From Mugil cephalus (Eukaryota; Chordata; Actinopteri; Mugiliformes; Mugilidae), in NCBI RefSeq assembly GCF_022458985.1, contig NC_061779.1:12226501-12290500 (forward strand): a stretch of DNA of 64,000 nt. The letters are read 5' to 3'. Positions 13,551 through 24,200 of the stretch are shown here, in pieces. The position numbers and the translations under genes were made by a program. The notes beneath the pieces were generated by a model. The model saw only the letters and a program-made list of their open reading frames with translations, searched no databases and had not been told where the DNA came from. The stretch's first letter is position 1. The number at the start of each line of letters is the position of its first letter.

Positions 13551-14605
13551 ATGTCAGAGAGGCACCGGGCGCTGCCTTCGTGGATGGCGAAGAAAGAGGA
13601 GAAAGCGAAGGGGAAGGAGCCTCTGAAGAGCAGGAGAAAGCAGAAAGCTGCGAGGTAGTGGACACGAAACAAAGCGTCGGTTTTCTGCATCGGTTCAAGC
13701 GCTCTTTGAATAATTATCGTGCGCTCTTGTGTTCCCAGGTCCGCTTTCTACTGTATGAACGAGAAGGAGTTGGTAGAAGCTGCTCTTTCTTATCTTACCA
13801 GCGGCGCCTCTGAGGATGTTGTGCTCCTGACTCACCAACAGGTGGCGCCGATTCACTTCTTTTTTTCTTCTTCTTAAAAAAACAAACAAAAACATTTGAA
13901 AATACTCACTATTATAACAATAAAAATGCCACGCATGTCAACATACAAATCCATTGACATCCCGTTATTTGTTGTTACACACAGTTGTGTATATATAGTT
14001 CCAACTGTGGATTCAGTATATCTTCTGTTTTGAAAATCGTTTATCATTCTGTCACCAGATGTTGCAGTGTCAGTTATAATAAGTTATCACGTGTGTCTAG
14101 AACAGTGGGGGTGGGACAGTATTTCTCATGATTGTATAAACTCAACTTGAAGGTCTTAAAACAGGTCCTGAATTACAGTTTTTTTTACCACATTTGTCGG
14201 TGCGAACTGTTGTCTAAGATGTGTTTGACACCCCTCTCATGTACATAGGTTAAAGAAAAGACAACAGAGGAGAAGAAGAGGGAGAAACCTGCCACTTCAC
14301 AGGAAACAGTTAAACCTCGAATAGAAACTTTAGTAGAGGAGTCCTCCGACTGCGGGGGCGACGACATGGAGGCGACATATGTCTCAGAGACAGACTTGGA
14401 CATCACAGAGTTGGAAACTCTGCCGTACACCAAAAACTTGCAGGATCCTGCATCTGAGGGTCAGAGGTCAGGAGCTGTTCAGGATCGTGGCAGACTAATG
14501 AACAGTGATGCCCAGGCTGAGAAAGTGAAGGAACCAGCTGAAGCAGGAGAGAAGGAGGACGACGACGACTCCTTACGGCTTGTACGGGAAATTTTCTTCA
14601 CGTGA
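13551..14605 (+). CDS. cyren: CYREN, cell-cycle regulator of non-homologous end joining (3 exons)
   Basis: A small nuclear protein that, in mammals, binds Ku70/80 and restrains or tunes end joining (also called MRI/C7orf49). Exons are 13551-13654, 13739-13841 and 14249-14605: 564 bases, 187 aa, all phases matching and GT/AG junctions. Three short motifs identify it. An N-terminal Ku-binding motif RALPSW lies near residues 6-11 (human RVLPSW). YCMNEKELVEAAL is just after the first junction (human YCMNEAEIVDVAL). An acidic run followed by LVREIFFT ends the protein (human YVREIFFS), equivalent to the XLF-like Ku-binding motif. Everything between is low-complexity and divergent, as expected for this fast-evolving family. 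Introns are short (84 and 407 bases). The start is the first ATG after a GC-enriched promoter carrying an E-box. A poly(A) signal follows closely. Confidence 0.88.
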
Positions 14606-14623
14606 TGACACTTTTTTTTTCTT

Positions 14624-14629
14624 AATAAA
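14624..14629 (+). terminator. cyren poly(A) signal
   Basis: Canonical AATAAA 19 bases after the cyren stop codon, preceded by a T-rich run. This implies a very short 3' UTR. Confidence 0.75.
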
Positions 14630-14639
14630 ACTCAAACCA

Positions 14640-15050
14640 TTCACAAATACTATTGCACTGAAATGAGGAGCATATCTACCTTCAGTTTCGTACATCTTCA
14701 GCACCTTAGAGTGTGAATGGAGCCACACATAACTTCAGTCCAACCCATAACCTGTGACCCGTAACATTAAATTGTGGCCAACAAGTAACAAGTGTCATAA
14801 CAGATAGCACACAGATCAGTCATACTGAAAGTGAAACAGACTGTGGTGACGTTACAGTATTTCTCTACTGTGGTCTACTGGTAGATGTTTCCACCAGAAA
14901 CTCCGAGTGCTGTTTTGAACATTTACTTAGAATTTATGTTTACGAGAAACTGCACTTTTGCCATTTAAAAATAAAGCAGCAGCTGTGATATTTATGTTTG
15001 ATATTTATTTTCCTGGCCAAACTGTCATCCATACTGGAAAACACTCATAG
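14640..15050. other. Intergenic sequence downstream of cyren
   Basis: No gene or identifiable repeat seen. It leads into the AT-rich LINE-like tail. Confidence 0.5.
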
Positions 15051-15059
15051 TATGTGCAA

Positions 15060-15530
15060 TGTTATTACCATTCAACATTTAAATTCTCTCATCATTTCAC
15101 TACTCACTCTGTACTGTGTACAGTCGTGTGCAATATCTGTTATACACCCTTTTGCAATTCAATACTTTTTGTTGTCATTCAGTACCTTAGATCTGTCGTA
15201 CAATACTTATTGTTGCAATTCATTACTTACTTGCTGTGCAATACTGTGCAATATTCGGCAGTAGCTATCTGTTTTGCAATTCAACACTTCAGTTTGTCAT
15301 GCAATACTTTGTGTTACAATCCAATTACTTTCTATTGAAATTCACTACTTTTTGTATATATGCCAGTACTTGTATACTGTTTATTCTATTCAACTTTTTT
15401 AATCTTATTATTTATCTTTTTACACAGTCCACTCTTTATTCTTGTTACTTTTCTGCACTATGTATGCTGTTGCAAACTGCAGTTTCCCCACTGAGGCACA
15501 AATAAAGGTTTTTCTATTCTATTGTATTCT
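15060..15530 (+). mobile_element. LINE (L2/CR1-group-like) 3' end with degenerate internal tandem repeat
   Basis: The right end reads CCCCACTGAGGCACAAATAA followed by AGG and a tail of TTCTATTCTATTGTATTCT. This layout, CCCCACTG...ACAAATAAAGG plus a short tandem tail, is typical of teleost L2/CR1-group LINE 3' ends. The preceding 350 bases are an AT-rich, strongly degenerate tandem array whose units resemble TGCAATTCAATACTTTNNTT. No reverse-transcriptase reading frame remains, and the left boundary is uncertain. Confidence 0.55.
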
Positions 15531-15797
15531 AAACAGAGAGTGTAGTAGCTGCCAGCAGTTAATCTATTAATGAACTATTTCGTGCAGCTTCATGTTTGCA
15601 TCTATCCACAACTTATACACATCAGAGAATCACAGACCAACAGATTTCTTTGCTTTGATACATTTACTTCCTCTGCATTCGCTTCCACAAGCCAGTTAAA
15701 AAAATACTTTACACAATTACAATATATTACAGGTGATCTAATAAAAAAGGGTTAACTGAAGATCAGTTTATGATCTGTGAGGTAATCTGTCACACTT

Positions 15798-15805
15798 TTT
15801 TTTTA
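15798..15805 (-). terminator. Poly(A) signal for the minus-strand four-TM gene
   Basis: TTTATT on the plus strand (AATAAA on the minus strand) about 40 bases past the stop codon at 15840-15842. A second AATAAA overlaps the stop codon itself. A very short 3' UTR is inferred. Confidence 0.45.
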
Positions 15806-15839
15806 TTATTATTGGTATACTCTCCAGTCTTTGACCTTT

Positions 15840-16376
15840 TTATTTCCACTCAGACGTTGGCCTCCTTCCTGACAAATAGGTCAGCACAGCGGTGATCGCC
15901 AGCTCCACCTGCACACCCACGCACATGTAGAATCCACCGGTCATGTCTTTCCAACTCAAATATGACCGATAAGCCAGCAAGAAAGTAATAGTCCCAGCCA
16001 GGTTCAGGAAGCTTGACGCAGCCTGGCAGGCCATGCTAAGCGATGCTGCTGATTTGTCTTTGGCATAGGCCGCTAAGAGCAGGGCCAGCAGGGCAAAGGC
16101 CACAAGCACCACTGGAACGTAGAAACATAACGTAATCACTGTTGTTACCACAGTGTCAATGTCTATCTCAGAATGAACTCTCGAGAGAGGGCCACTGTAC
16201 TGCCGAAAGGGGCTGATGAGGAGTTCATCGGAGAGGACGAAGACTCCAGCGAAGTACACCAGGGAAGTTAACATCTGAAGGAAGGCGAGCAGGAGAATCA
16301 CAGATATCAATAAGTAATGGCATGTGGGATTCTTCATGGGGAGAGCTTCCCTTCTCGATTTCTTCCTAGGCTCCAT
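15840..16376 (-). CDS. Four-transmembrane protein, possibly TMEM140
   Basis: An intronless coding region of 178 aa starting at a good Kozak context (GCCATGG). An upstream AG at the end of CTACTGATCAG suggests that this exon is joined to a 5' non-coding exon, perhaps ending near 16870 where CAAAA is followed by GTAAGT. Four hydrophobic segments lie at about residues 20-45, 75-105, 118-138 and 148-170. There is a basic N-terminus (RKKSRRE) and a 30-residue loop between the first two. The claudin W-G-L-C-C signature is absent. In human, TMEM140, also a four-TM protein of about 185 aa, lies next to CYREN. That neighbourhood plus length and topology suggest TMEM140, but the residue-level match to the human sequence is weak (best around TM3-TM4). 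Function is unknown. Confidence 0.7.
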   Translation of the reverse strand: MEPRKKSRREALPMKNPTCHYLLISVILLLAFLQMLTSLVYFAGVFVLSDELLISPFRQYSGPLSRVHSEIDIDTVVTTVITLCFYVPVVLVAFALLALLLAAYAKDKSAASLSMACQAASSFLNLAGTITFLLAYRSYLSWKDMTGGFYMCVGVQVELAITAVLTYLSGRRPTSEWK

Positions 16377-16869
16377 GGCCTCTGATCAGTAGATGTCACA
16401 GAAAACAACACACTTATTATTAATATTACTTTATATTTATAACATTTCTGCTTCTCTGCTGTCTGATTGATCCTTGAGAATCGGCTTTGAACGGGACTGT
16501 TGTCACGTCTCAGTACCACGCAGACAAGTGTGTCACGAGTTTAATTTTTAACCACAATCAGCTGATCACCATTCTAACTTGCCTAACACTATATCTAAGC
16601 GACTGAGACGAACATTTAATTGTTTATTTACGTTTAAATCACATTTGTCATGTTAGGTGTAGGTCAGGTTGCGGTTGTGTCGAGACATGATTTATTGTCA
16701 CATTAGGTTAGGTTTAAGGTGAAATATCCGTTCTGTGATTTAGTGGTGATCAGTTTGAAATTGGACACATTTGTCCAGAGCAAACAGCTACTGGGCAAAT
16801 GACCCGTGGCTGAATATCAGATTTGATTAAGCAATGACAGTCTTGTTTAAATGTCTCTTGTTTACTTAC

Positions 16870-17060
16870 TTTTGATAACGGAGAGCAAGCGGTGCAGGCA
16901 ATATGATCCAGGAAGTTCAGCGTCTTTTGGTTGGTGCGCGCATTCCGCGGACGCGCACGGTGCGCAGCAGCCCCGGCGCGGCTCAGCTCTGCTCCGCTGG
17001 TGCGCGCTCTAACAGACACTTTGACGTGCGGACTTCTCCAGGCTGAGAGTGCGAGATCAT
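16870..17060. promoter_or_regulatory. CpG-rich putative bidirectional promoter
   Basis: A compact stretch dense in CG dinucleotides (for example CCGCGGACGCGCACGGTGCG at about 16946-16965) in otherwise AT-leaning DNA. It lies between the minus-strand four-TM gene and the plus-strand acidic protein. A donor-like AAAA/GTAAGT on the minus strand ends at about 16870, which would make this the first exon of the four-TM gene. The plus-strand gene also needs an upstream non-coding exon, because its coding exon begins after an acceptor at 17940. Shared use is inference. Confidence 0.45.
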
Positions 17061-17099
17061 CCGCAACTTCGTCTGCTTTTACTACAACGCAACTAGGGT

Positions 17100-17940
17100 A
17101 GAAAAAAACAAGGTTGGTTCAATATTATCTACTATTAATAGTCCACGTGTTTACCTGTTTTTATAACCGGAGCTGTTTTTCCCTCTGTCCACTTTGGATA
17201 GTTTTAACACTTTGTTCTGGACAACAGGGAGGCGGGGTCGTCCACGAGAGTTTTTGTTCGTTTTGCTTTTCACTGGCAATGAATTTCCAAATATCGCACT
17301 AATACTGCTGATGATTACAGGAACACGTGTTCTGTCGGTATGTTAAGTTGCGTTATAAAAAACAGTTGCATGCTGGTTTTGCGGGTCAGTGGTTCTGATT
17401 GACGCAGTCGGAGTGAGGTGGGGTTCATTTATAGAATATTTAAAAAGTAGAAACGTAAGGACACGGTAAACTGCATATGTGTTTGTGTGCACGTTTTCTT
17501 TTACTGCTCTGTTAAACGATATTGGGAGCCCAAAGTTTTCAGTGCACGGCTAAACAACTGTGTATTTTGCTCGGTATGTTAGTAATACCACAAGAAAATA
17601 ATGCAGTGTGCAAGTGCGCAATCAAGAATTAGACTAATCAAACAAACGTTTCAGAAGGTCCTCAGACACGCCTGGAACATTCACCGTGCTGCACATGCAG
17701 GCTGTGAACGGGGGACACAATGTTCCAAGACACACAAACTGGAATATCTTTAAAATATTTGAAATTCAAACAACTTTCAGAGTCTCCCTCTCTTAATTTT
17801 TTGTTGCTGTTGTTGTCTGTTCAATCCCATTTATGATGCAGTACCATTATGGCAAATAAAATTGAAATGCGTTACTCTTAAAAGCCAGAGAATAACATTT
17901 GGTCATTTAAATCTAAATGTATTCTCGTTTTGACCCTCAG
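17100..17940 (+). other. Probable 5' intron of the acidic myristoyl protein gene
   Basis: AT-rich sequence between the CpG-rich block and an acceptor (TTTTGACCCTCAG) ending at 17940. No coding exon is recognised in it. Confidence 0.4.
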
Positions 17941-17952
17941 TACAGGTCCATC

Positions 17953-18870
17953 ATGGGAAACAGGTTCAGCAGAAGGCGAGAGGCCCAAATCAGTAATTCT
18001 GAAGCTGTGGCCGCTGAACAGAAGACTGCAGAGGAGCCAGAAGCTGTTCAACCAGCAGAAGACTCTGTAATAACAGAGAAGGTCACTGAGGCAGAGGACC
18101 TAGTTGTGGTGGGCGCCGAGCCGGTGACACCGGTGGTACGTTTACCCAGTGAAGAATGTGTATCAGAGTGTAAACAGGGAGAGGCTCCGTCGTCCTCAGC
18201 CCCAGTAACTGATCCAGAACCAGAACCTGAGGTAAAGGACACCAATGCTCAAGTCCAGCCTGAACCTCTGGTCTCGGCCAGCGTGCCATCAGTTCCTGAA
18301 CAAGAACCGGCTGCGCAAACAAAATCTGTTGCCGAGGCTCAGCTTGCCCCGGAGTCTGTCCCCGAGCCAGAGGCGGGCGTTGAGGCAGTGCCTGAGCCTA
18401 TCGCAGAGCCAGTGCCAGCCCCCGCTGAACCTCTGGAGCAGCAGGCAAGCCAAGAGCCTCTCCCTGAGCCAGTGCATTCTTCTCCCCCTTTGGTCGACTT
18501 GGATGTCCCCGATGTCACACCCTCCCCAGATCCCATCTCAGTCCCAGCCAATTCAGAGGAGCAACCAGACATCGCAGCAGGCGAGCAATGCCAAGACAGC
18601 GCAGAGGCCGCCGAGACATCCACGCTGGAGACAGAGGAGAGCGCGGAAACCACAGAAAAGCCAGCGGAGGTGGAGGTGGAGGCGGAGGCTGCAGAGTGCT
18701 CAGAGCAGCCCGGGAGTGATGTCAACGAGGACGAGGAGAGCATTAGCGACACCCTAAAGAACTTAGAGCTGAAAGGAAATGACCTTGTCAGTGACCTCAT
18801 TTCAAGTGATGTCAACATCCCTGACGGCCCTCCCATCACGGACATGAACACATCCACTGAGCTGATGTGA
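17953..18870 (+). CDS. Unrecognised acidic Pro/Glu-rich protein with N-myristoylation motif
   Basis: A single 305-aa reading frame in one exon. An in-frame ATG exists at 17917, but it precedes a good acceptor (CCCTCAG at 17934-17940), so the first ATG after the splice, at 17953, is chosen. That start gives MGNRFSRRRE, a classic N-myristoylation sequence (Gly2, Ser6) followed by a basic patch, as in BASP1 and MARCKS-type membrane-bound acidic proteins. The body, about residues 20-255, is rich in Glu, Pro, Ala and Val with repeated PEPE/EPVPE blocks. It has no cysteine-rich or globular domain. The last 50 residues are less repetitive (SISDTLKNLELKGNDLVSDL) and could be a short conserved C-terminal motif. 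I cannot name a mammalian orthologue. Plasma-membrane inner-leaflet location is inferred from the N-terminus. Confidence 0.8.
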   Translation: MGNRFSRRREAQISNSEAVAAEQKTAEEPEAVQPAEDSVITEKVTEAEDLVVVGAEPVTPVVRLPSEECVSECKQGEAPSSSAPVTDPEPEPEVKDTNAQVQPEPLVSASVPSVPEQEPAAQTKSVAEAQLAPESVPEPEAGVEAVPEPIAEPVPAPAEPLEQQASQEPLPEPVHSSPPLVDLDVPDVTPSPDPISVPANSEEQPDIAAGEQCQDSAEAAETSTLETEESAETTEKPAEVEVEAEAAECSEQPGSDVNEDEESISDTLKNLELKGNDLVSDLISSDVNIPDGPPITDMNTSTELM

Positions 18871-19445
18871 AAGAAGATTCGTGATGAAAGAAGTGAACGG
18901 ATATTAATTCTGAAGGGACCCAAGAAACATTTTTGTTTTTGATAAGTTTGGCAAAAATTAATTATCGACAAAATGTGCCAAAAGAGGTGTGGAACTAGGT
19001 GAAATGAGAAGCCTTATGTTTTTGATACATTTATACGGTCAGCTAGCACGTGGTCGGAGCAGGTAAAGTGGCTCCAACGGCACATGTGCTTTGCGTACTT
19101 AGCTAGGTAACTGTTAGACAACAGAGATCTTCCTCTGAGCAAATCCACCTACCGAAATATAAATATATCTCCTGTAGGGACTTAAAGAAATAGGTTCCAC
19201 TGCTCTTTACTGTAACGACTCTGTAAAGTAAAATCTTTAAGAGGAAATGGTGAAAGGGACAATGAATGCATCCCAAGATGGAGACAGTGTATGCGATCCA
19301 CTAAAGAGCCTTATAGAAATGTCCGGTAAACGTTTATGCCTTGGCAGAGTCATGTTTAGACTAAAGGGTGACGGTTTTAATCTTATGGTATTTTACATAC
19401 AATAGGGGGATTTTTTTCAGTTTAAGTAGTGGCTTGCTTTTTGAA

Positions 19446-19451
19446 AATAAA
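19446..19451 (+). terminator. Candidate poly(A) signal of the acidic protein gene
   Basis: AATAAA 576 bases past the stop at 18870, the first canonical hexamer I see on this strand. Confidence 0.4.
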
Positions 19452-19459
19452 AATAGTAT

Positions 19460-20920
19460 TCCACACGTGTTATGGTCACGCCCCATATTTTTTCATATAA
19501 TGCGAGCTGGAGGGATTGTTAGTGTCAAAGAATGTGAATTAGGAAAACATAGATCAAGATGAGGATGAGTTATAGGGATAACCCTTAAGAACACGATGTA
19601 CAGAAAGCTGTGAACCGCACATACTGGAGGTTTCATCATCACAGAGCATGTTTAACAACAGACAACCACTCTACGTGCTTGAGACAGTGTACACACATGT
19701 CATAAAATTTTTAGCTAATGCAGCACAGACCGTTTAGGAGAGACGGTGCCTTCTCCTAGTCTCGTGGGAGAGAGGACACGAAGGGAGGGAGGGAGAAGGG
19801 GCAGAGACTAGGCCGCATTCTTTCCAGAGGAAGGAGGTTTTCGGGGGGCCTGGGTCAAAAGTCTTGTGTGACTGCATTTCAGTCCATGAGAAATCTGCTC
19901 TTCACATGCTTCTCCCACTAGGCTGCTCCTGCCCTCGCTGCACCGTTATCTCAGCGTCTTGACCGACTAGACATGAAAATGCTACGGGGGTCACTTCTGT
20001 GGACCTTAGGCTGAAACTTCAAAATAATAATAAGTAGCTATTAGTATTTCCAGTTTGACAGGAACACAAATTGTCAAAGGGAAGATGCTATCACTATGCC
20101 ATGAATGTGCGCAAAACTGCATCCATTTCACAATAATTAATCTCTTGTCCAGTTCATAATCATATCAACTTCCAATCAACATTTTGTCTTGTCCAGACAC
20201 ACCTAAATTTAACAGCCTATGCCTCAGGGTGAGGAAAACGGGTAAGTCCCATGGTTTTGTCAATACAATCATAAGTCCCCACAGAGTGGGAGAGGCACTC
20301 TTTAGACAGTGATCTCAGTCAAGTTCAGCCTCAGCAAAGGATACAGTACAGTACTTGATGCACACTGTGAATAGATAAGCAGTGTGATGTGCACTATTTG
20401 TGATTCCTGTCATACCAGAGGATTTCAGCTCAATAAACAAAAGTGCTGGACTCCAGTCCCCAATCTCCTTGTTGATTTCCTGTCTCTCTGTGGACTCTGA
20501 TGACCAAAGCATAAAAACAAAGAAAACAGAACTTGCCATTTGCCTCCGTGACATTGTATGATACAGCAAGGAAGTACCACAAATATTTTTTTAATGGTCT
20601 AAGCAGAAGTAAAAGTCACAACGTAATGCAATATTCTTCTTGTCATATGTCATTCATCACAACACGAGTTAAACATGAGGATACAGTTACCAGATTTCCT
20701 AATATTTTGACTGTAATGTTATCAAAACTGGCACGCAGGAAATCCTTCCGGAGTTACGAGTAATTTAGGGCTGTGTCCTTTTATGGCAACAACTGACACT
20801 GTGACAGATAAATTGCGTATGTGTTCAATAGAAGCATCTACAACAAAACCACAACTAGAGTAAAGCTTATTTAGTCTGGCAGGCGCAAGTCATCCTTTAT
20901 AAAAACTCCCAATGGCGTCC
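19460..20920. other. Intergenic sequence between convergent genes
   Basis: The sequence between the 3' ends of the plus-strand acidic protein gene and the minus-strand terb1. I see no coding region or identifiable repeat. Confidence 0.5.
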
Positions 20921-20922
20921 AT

Positions 20923-20928
20923 TTTATT
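20923..20928 (-). terminator. Candidate terb1 poly(A) signal
   Basis: TTTATT on the plus strand (AATAAA on the minus strand), about 365 bases beyond the terb1 stop codon. Confidence 0.4.
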
Positions 20929-21291
20929 TTTTCAAATGACATTTTATGTTTTAATCATGAAGCATGAACAAATAAATATGAAGTGACAAATGGCGGCTTA
21001 AGCTAGATTTTAAATTTAAAATGTCTGTGAAGTCTGTAAATAGGAATCAACAAAAACATATAAATATCTGCAAAAACAGAAAAACAACAACTCTGTGCAA
21101 ACATATGCAAAATATTAAAAAATAAATATTATATATTAAGAGTAGAATATATTATAAATATAGTAAATACTGCTGTAAATTACAATCAATTAACTGTTGG
21201 GAACCGAACAGAATAAAAGCCTTTCAGATAAACTGATTGACAGAAGGTCAATATTATTACTGTGGGCTGGCCCAGGATCTCAGGACTCAAG

Positions 21292-24200
21292 TTATGCACA
21301 GCCACCGTCCTGGGCTTTACATTTCTGAAGGCAAAAACAAGAAGAAAAGATAAGATCTCAATGCAATATATGTTGACAGCTACCAAATGTGTGTAACCTT
21401 ATTTTAAGAGTTTTTTTTTTTCAATACCATTAGCCGCCTGTATTTCTTGGCCAGGTCGACGTTGGTGCGTCCAGGTTGAAAGGGATATGACCACAGGATG
21501 GTGTTCCAGGAAAGGCCATATGTCTTAACTCCAGACAGTAGGTAAACCACCTCCTCACGACTGAAGTCCTTCCTCTTCCTTCTCTAAAGTTTTTTAAAAC
21601 AAAGATTCAATTGTCACTTACAGTACATTTACCAACTACAACTATAACCTCTCAGGTTTAGTTCACCTGAGATATCAGACTGTTAGATATCAATTTCTCA
21701 CCACTGTACTGTTTAGACCTTGTTAAATAACAAATGACCTGGTTTCTAAAGGGCTGCTTAAATGATACTGGGGTAAATGTGTTTTCAGAATGAGTTTTTC
21801 TTGCTTGCTTCTGGAAAAAAAAGAAACCTCTGCAACCAATATTAACAGACCACACTTGTGGTTTGTTCTCTGCTCTAATTACTGTCAGCTATTTGGCTAA
21901 GAATACTGTACACATTTCAACAGATTTCCATCACCTGCTATATGCTTTGATTTGTGAAAGTCTAGCACGTGATGTCTGTTTGTCTCTCGCTGCACAGTAT
22001 TAATGACAGTGTGCTCAAGGACTTCAGTCATATTTAAATAAATTAAGTAAAACCTGTCCCGTGTCTGAAAGGAAAAGTTTCTGGATGATTCCTTAAATGA
22101 GTCAACAAGAGGTGTGAATTTAACTAGAACAATGATATACTCTGCAACAATCTTTCATCCCAGTGACTTTTAATTTGTCAAAAGACGACTTAAATCCAAA
22201 CATCTTTTTATTTTTTGTACTCTAAATTAGAATTGCCCTTAAATTAATGTTGAATCCTAGTCTAGTTGTTTGTTTGTTTATACTGCACTGACACTGATAG
22301 CAGACATCAGTTAAGGGGTTAATTAGTTCCAGCACATTTCCTCCCTTTATTCCCTCAAATAGTTCTGTAACTTTAAAGCACTACGGCGTGCACAGTAGGC
22401 ACGCCATTAAAAGCTGACTGAAAGTCAAACAAATATCTTAACACATTCGTGACACAAAACGCTCTTTCAAACTCTCACAGTGTCTGTGCCAATCTCCGTC
22501 TGCTCGTCAACTGCTTGTCCACTGTTTCTTCCTCCTCTTCTCTCTGATTTTGAAACATGACATGCTGTGAGTATGTGTAAGAAAGACAAGCGAGGTTACA
22601 GGTTTTACAACTAATTCTGCTGTTCCTCTAAAAACAGTGAACCCACATCGTCTGGTGCATCTAACACAGCAGCCGTACAAACAGCAACGCAGGGTGAAAG
22701 AAATGCGGAGAGAAAAGAAGGGACAAAATACGGGCAGAAAAAAAGCATAAAAGGCAGAGGAGAACAGTGGAAAAGAGAGTTGAACATGCTGAAAATGTGA
22801 GCTGAGTAGTGGAAGAAAAAATATTTTAAGTACTGAGCATTGGAAAAAGCATTTGGCCGAGAGGCAAAAACACACAATAAATCTGAGCATGACAGCAAAG
22901 AAAGATGTGACTGTATAACAGCGCCACTGTATTGCAACCATACGGCAACTCTTGAGCCATACGTCTCAAAGAAAAATGATGCAAACTGTCACAATAATAA
23001 AAACCACGAGGAAGGGAGCGGCAAAAATAAAATTCAGAACATGCTACTTCATAAAGTCAAAATTCCTTTCCTTTCACGACCATGTCACTGGCAAAACACA
23101 AAAGCATCAGATTGCACCATTTCAATCTCTCGCACACACTCGCGTACGGGTTACACGGAGTGTGAAATACAGCTTAATACAGCTGTGCTGCTCTGAACCA
23201 GCTCTGGCCTGCACTGTGAGAACACTGGCTGCTCTTCAACATTCCTTCTGCTCTCTGGTTCGTCTGCTGCCAAGAGCACATTGCAGAAGACAGCTCCCAC
23301 CACAGCCTCCCAATCATAACATTCACACACTCGCATACAGAGTTAAAGTAATCAACTGTAAATACCCGTATCGGATACTGCAGCCCTATCTTCAGGAGGA
23401 TGCTGCCTTTTTAGGGGAGCCAGGACTGGACCTTGGAGGCGCGAGGGGATCAGTTTAGTTGTGAATATGGCAAATATCAAGCTTGACAGTAAATGACAGG
23501 CTACTGCTGCATGCTGCATGATAATATTTCATACCTGCCACGTTACAGGAGGCGAATTTCTCCTTTCCAGCTCTTTTGCGCAGTGGTGTCAAAGAGACGG
23601 CTATGAAGAGGAAGACAATGCTTTAAGGAATATTGCACATGTACAGTATCTAAAAATAACAGGCAACACTTTGCACATTTCATGTGTTTAGCTTTTAGGA
23701 ACGTCTTACCGAACAAACAAACTGCTTAGCACTATGTGTGAAGGCTTGGCTTTGTTCCTGTGTTTAGTTTAGTCAGACAGACATGAGGGGTTGAGAAGAA
23801 ATGATGGGAGCTGTTGCTCATTTACCATTTGATTAAATCCACCGAGGTTTAAAGAGAGTCTAATCTTCAACAATCAGAGCTGTGTGCTAAACTAGTTCTG
23901 TTTGGTTTATTAAAATGAGCACAGGTTCAGCTGCTAAACAAAGTGCCGTAGCTGCTCACCACAGGTGTGTCATAACATCAGTTACACCATGCGATTGCAA
24001 AGGAACTGCACACACATTGATCACTGTGAGAAAAATGTTTCTCTCCTTCCATATTTAATTTTGATACTAACCATGTGAAACAAAGAGCTTGATTACAAAT
24101 GAGACTCTAGCAGAAAGTGAAATACAATGTCCATCAGCACCCAGGCCTTTAAACCAAACTGTCCTAACGTGTTAAAATAGAAAAAGTGTGATTTATTGAC

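Noticed and set aside
15060-15505. Several 80-95-codon open frames rich in Leu, Ile, Tyr and Cys
   Set aside because: They arise from the AT-rich degenerate tandem array of the LINE-like tail and look like shifted copies of each other, not a membrane protein.
18339-18971. A 210-codon open frame on the minus strand opposite the acidic protein
   Set aside because: A mirror of the Glu/Pro/Ala-rich coding sequence, which yields Ser/Gly-rich antisense frames. It has no recognisable domain or splice context.
22507-22941. Overlapping minus-strand open frames of 108 and 144 codons
   Set aside because: They read through intron sequence of terb1 with no domain similarity. Only the 65-base exon at 22479-22543, in another frame, is supportable.
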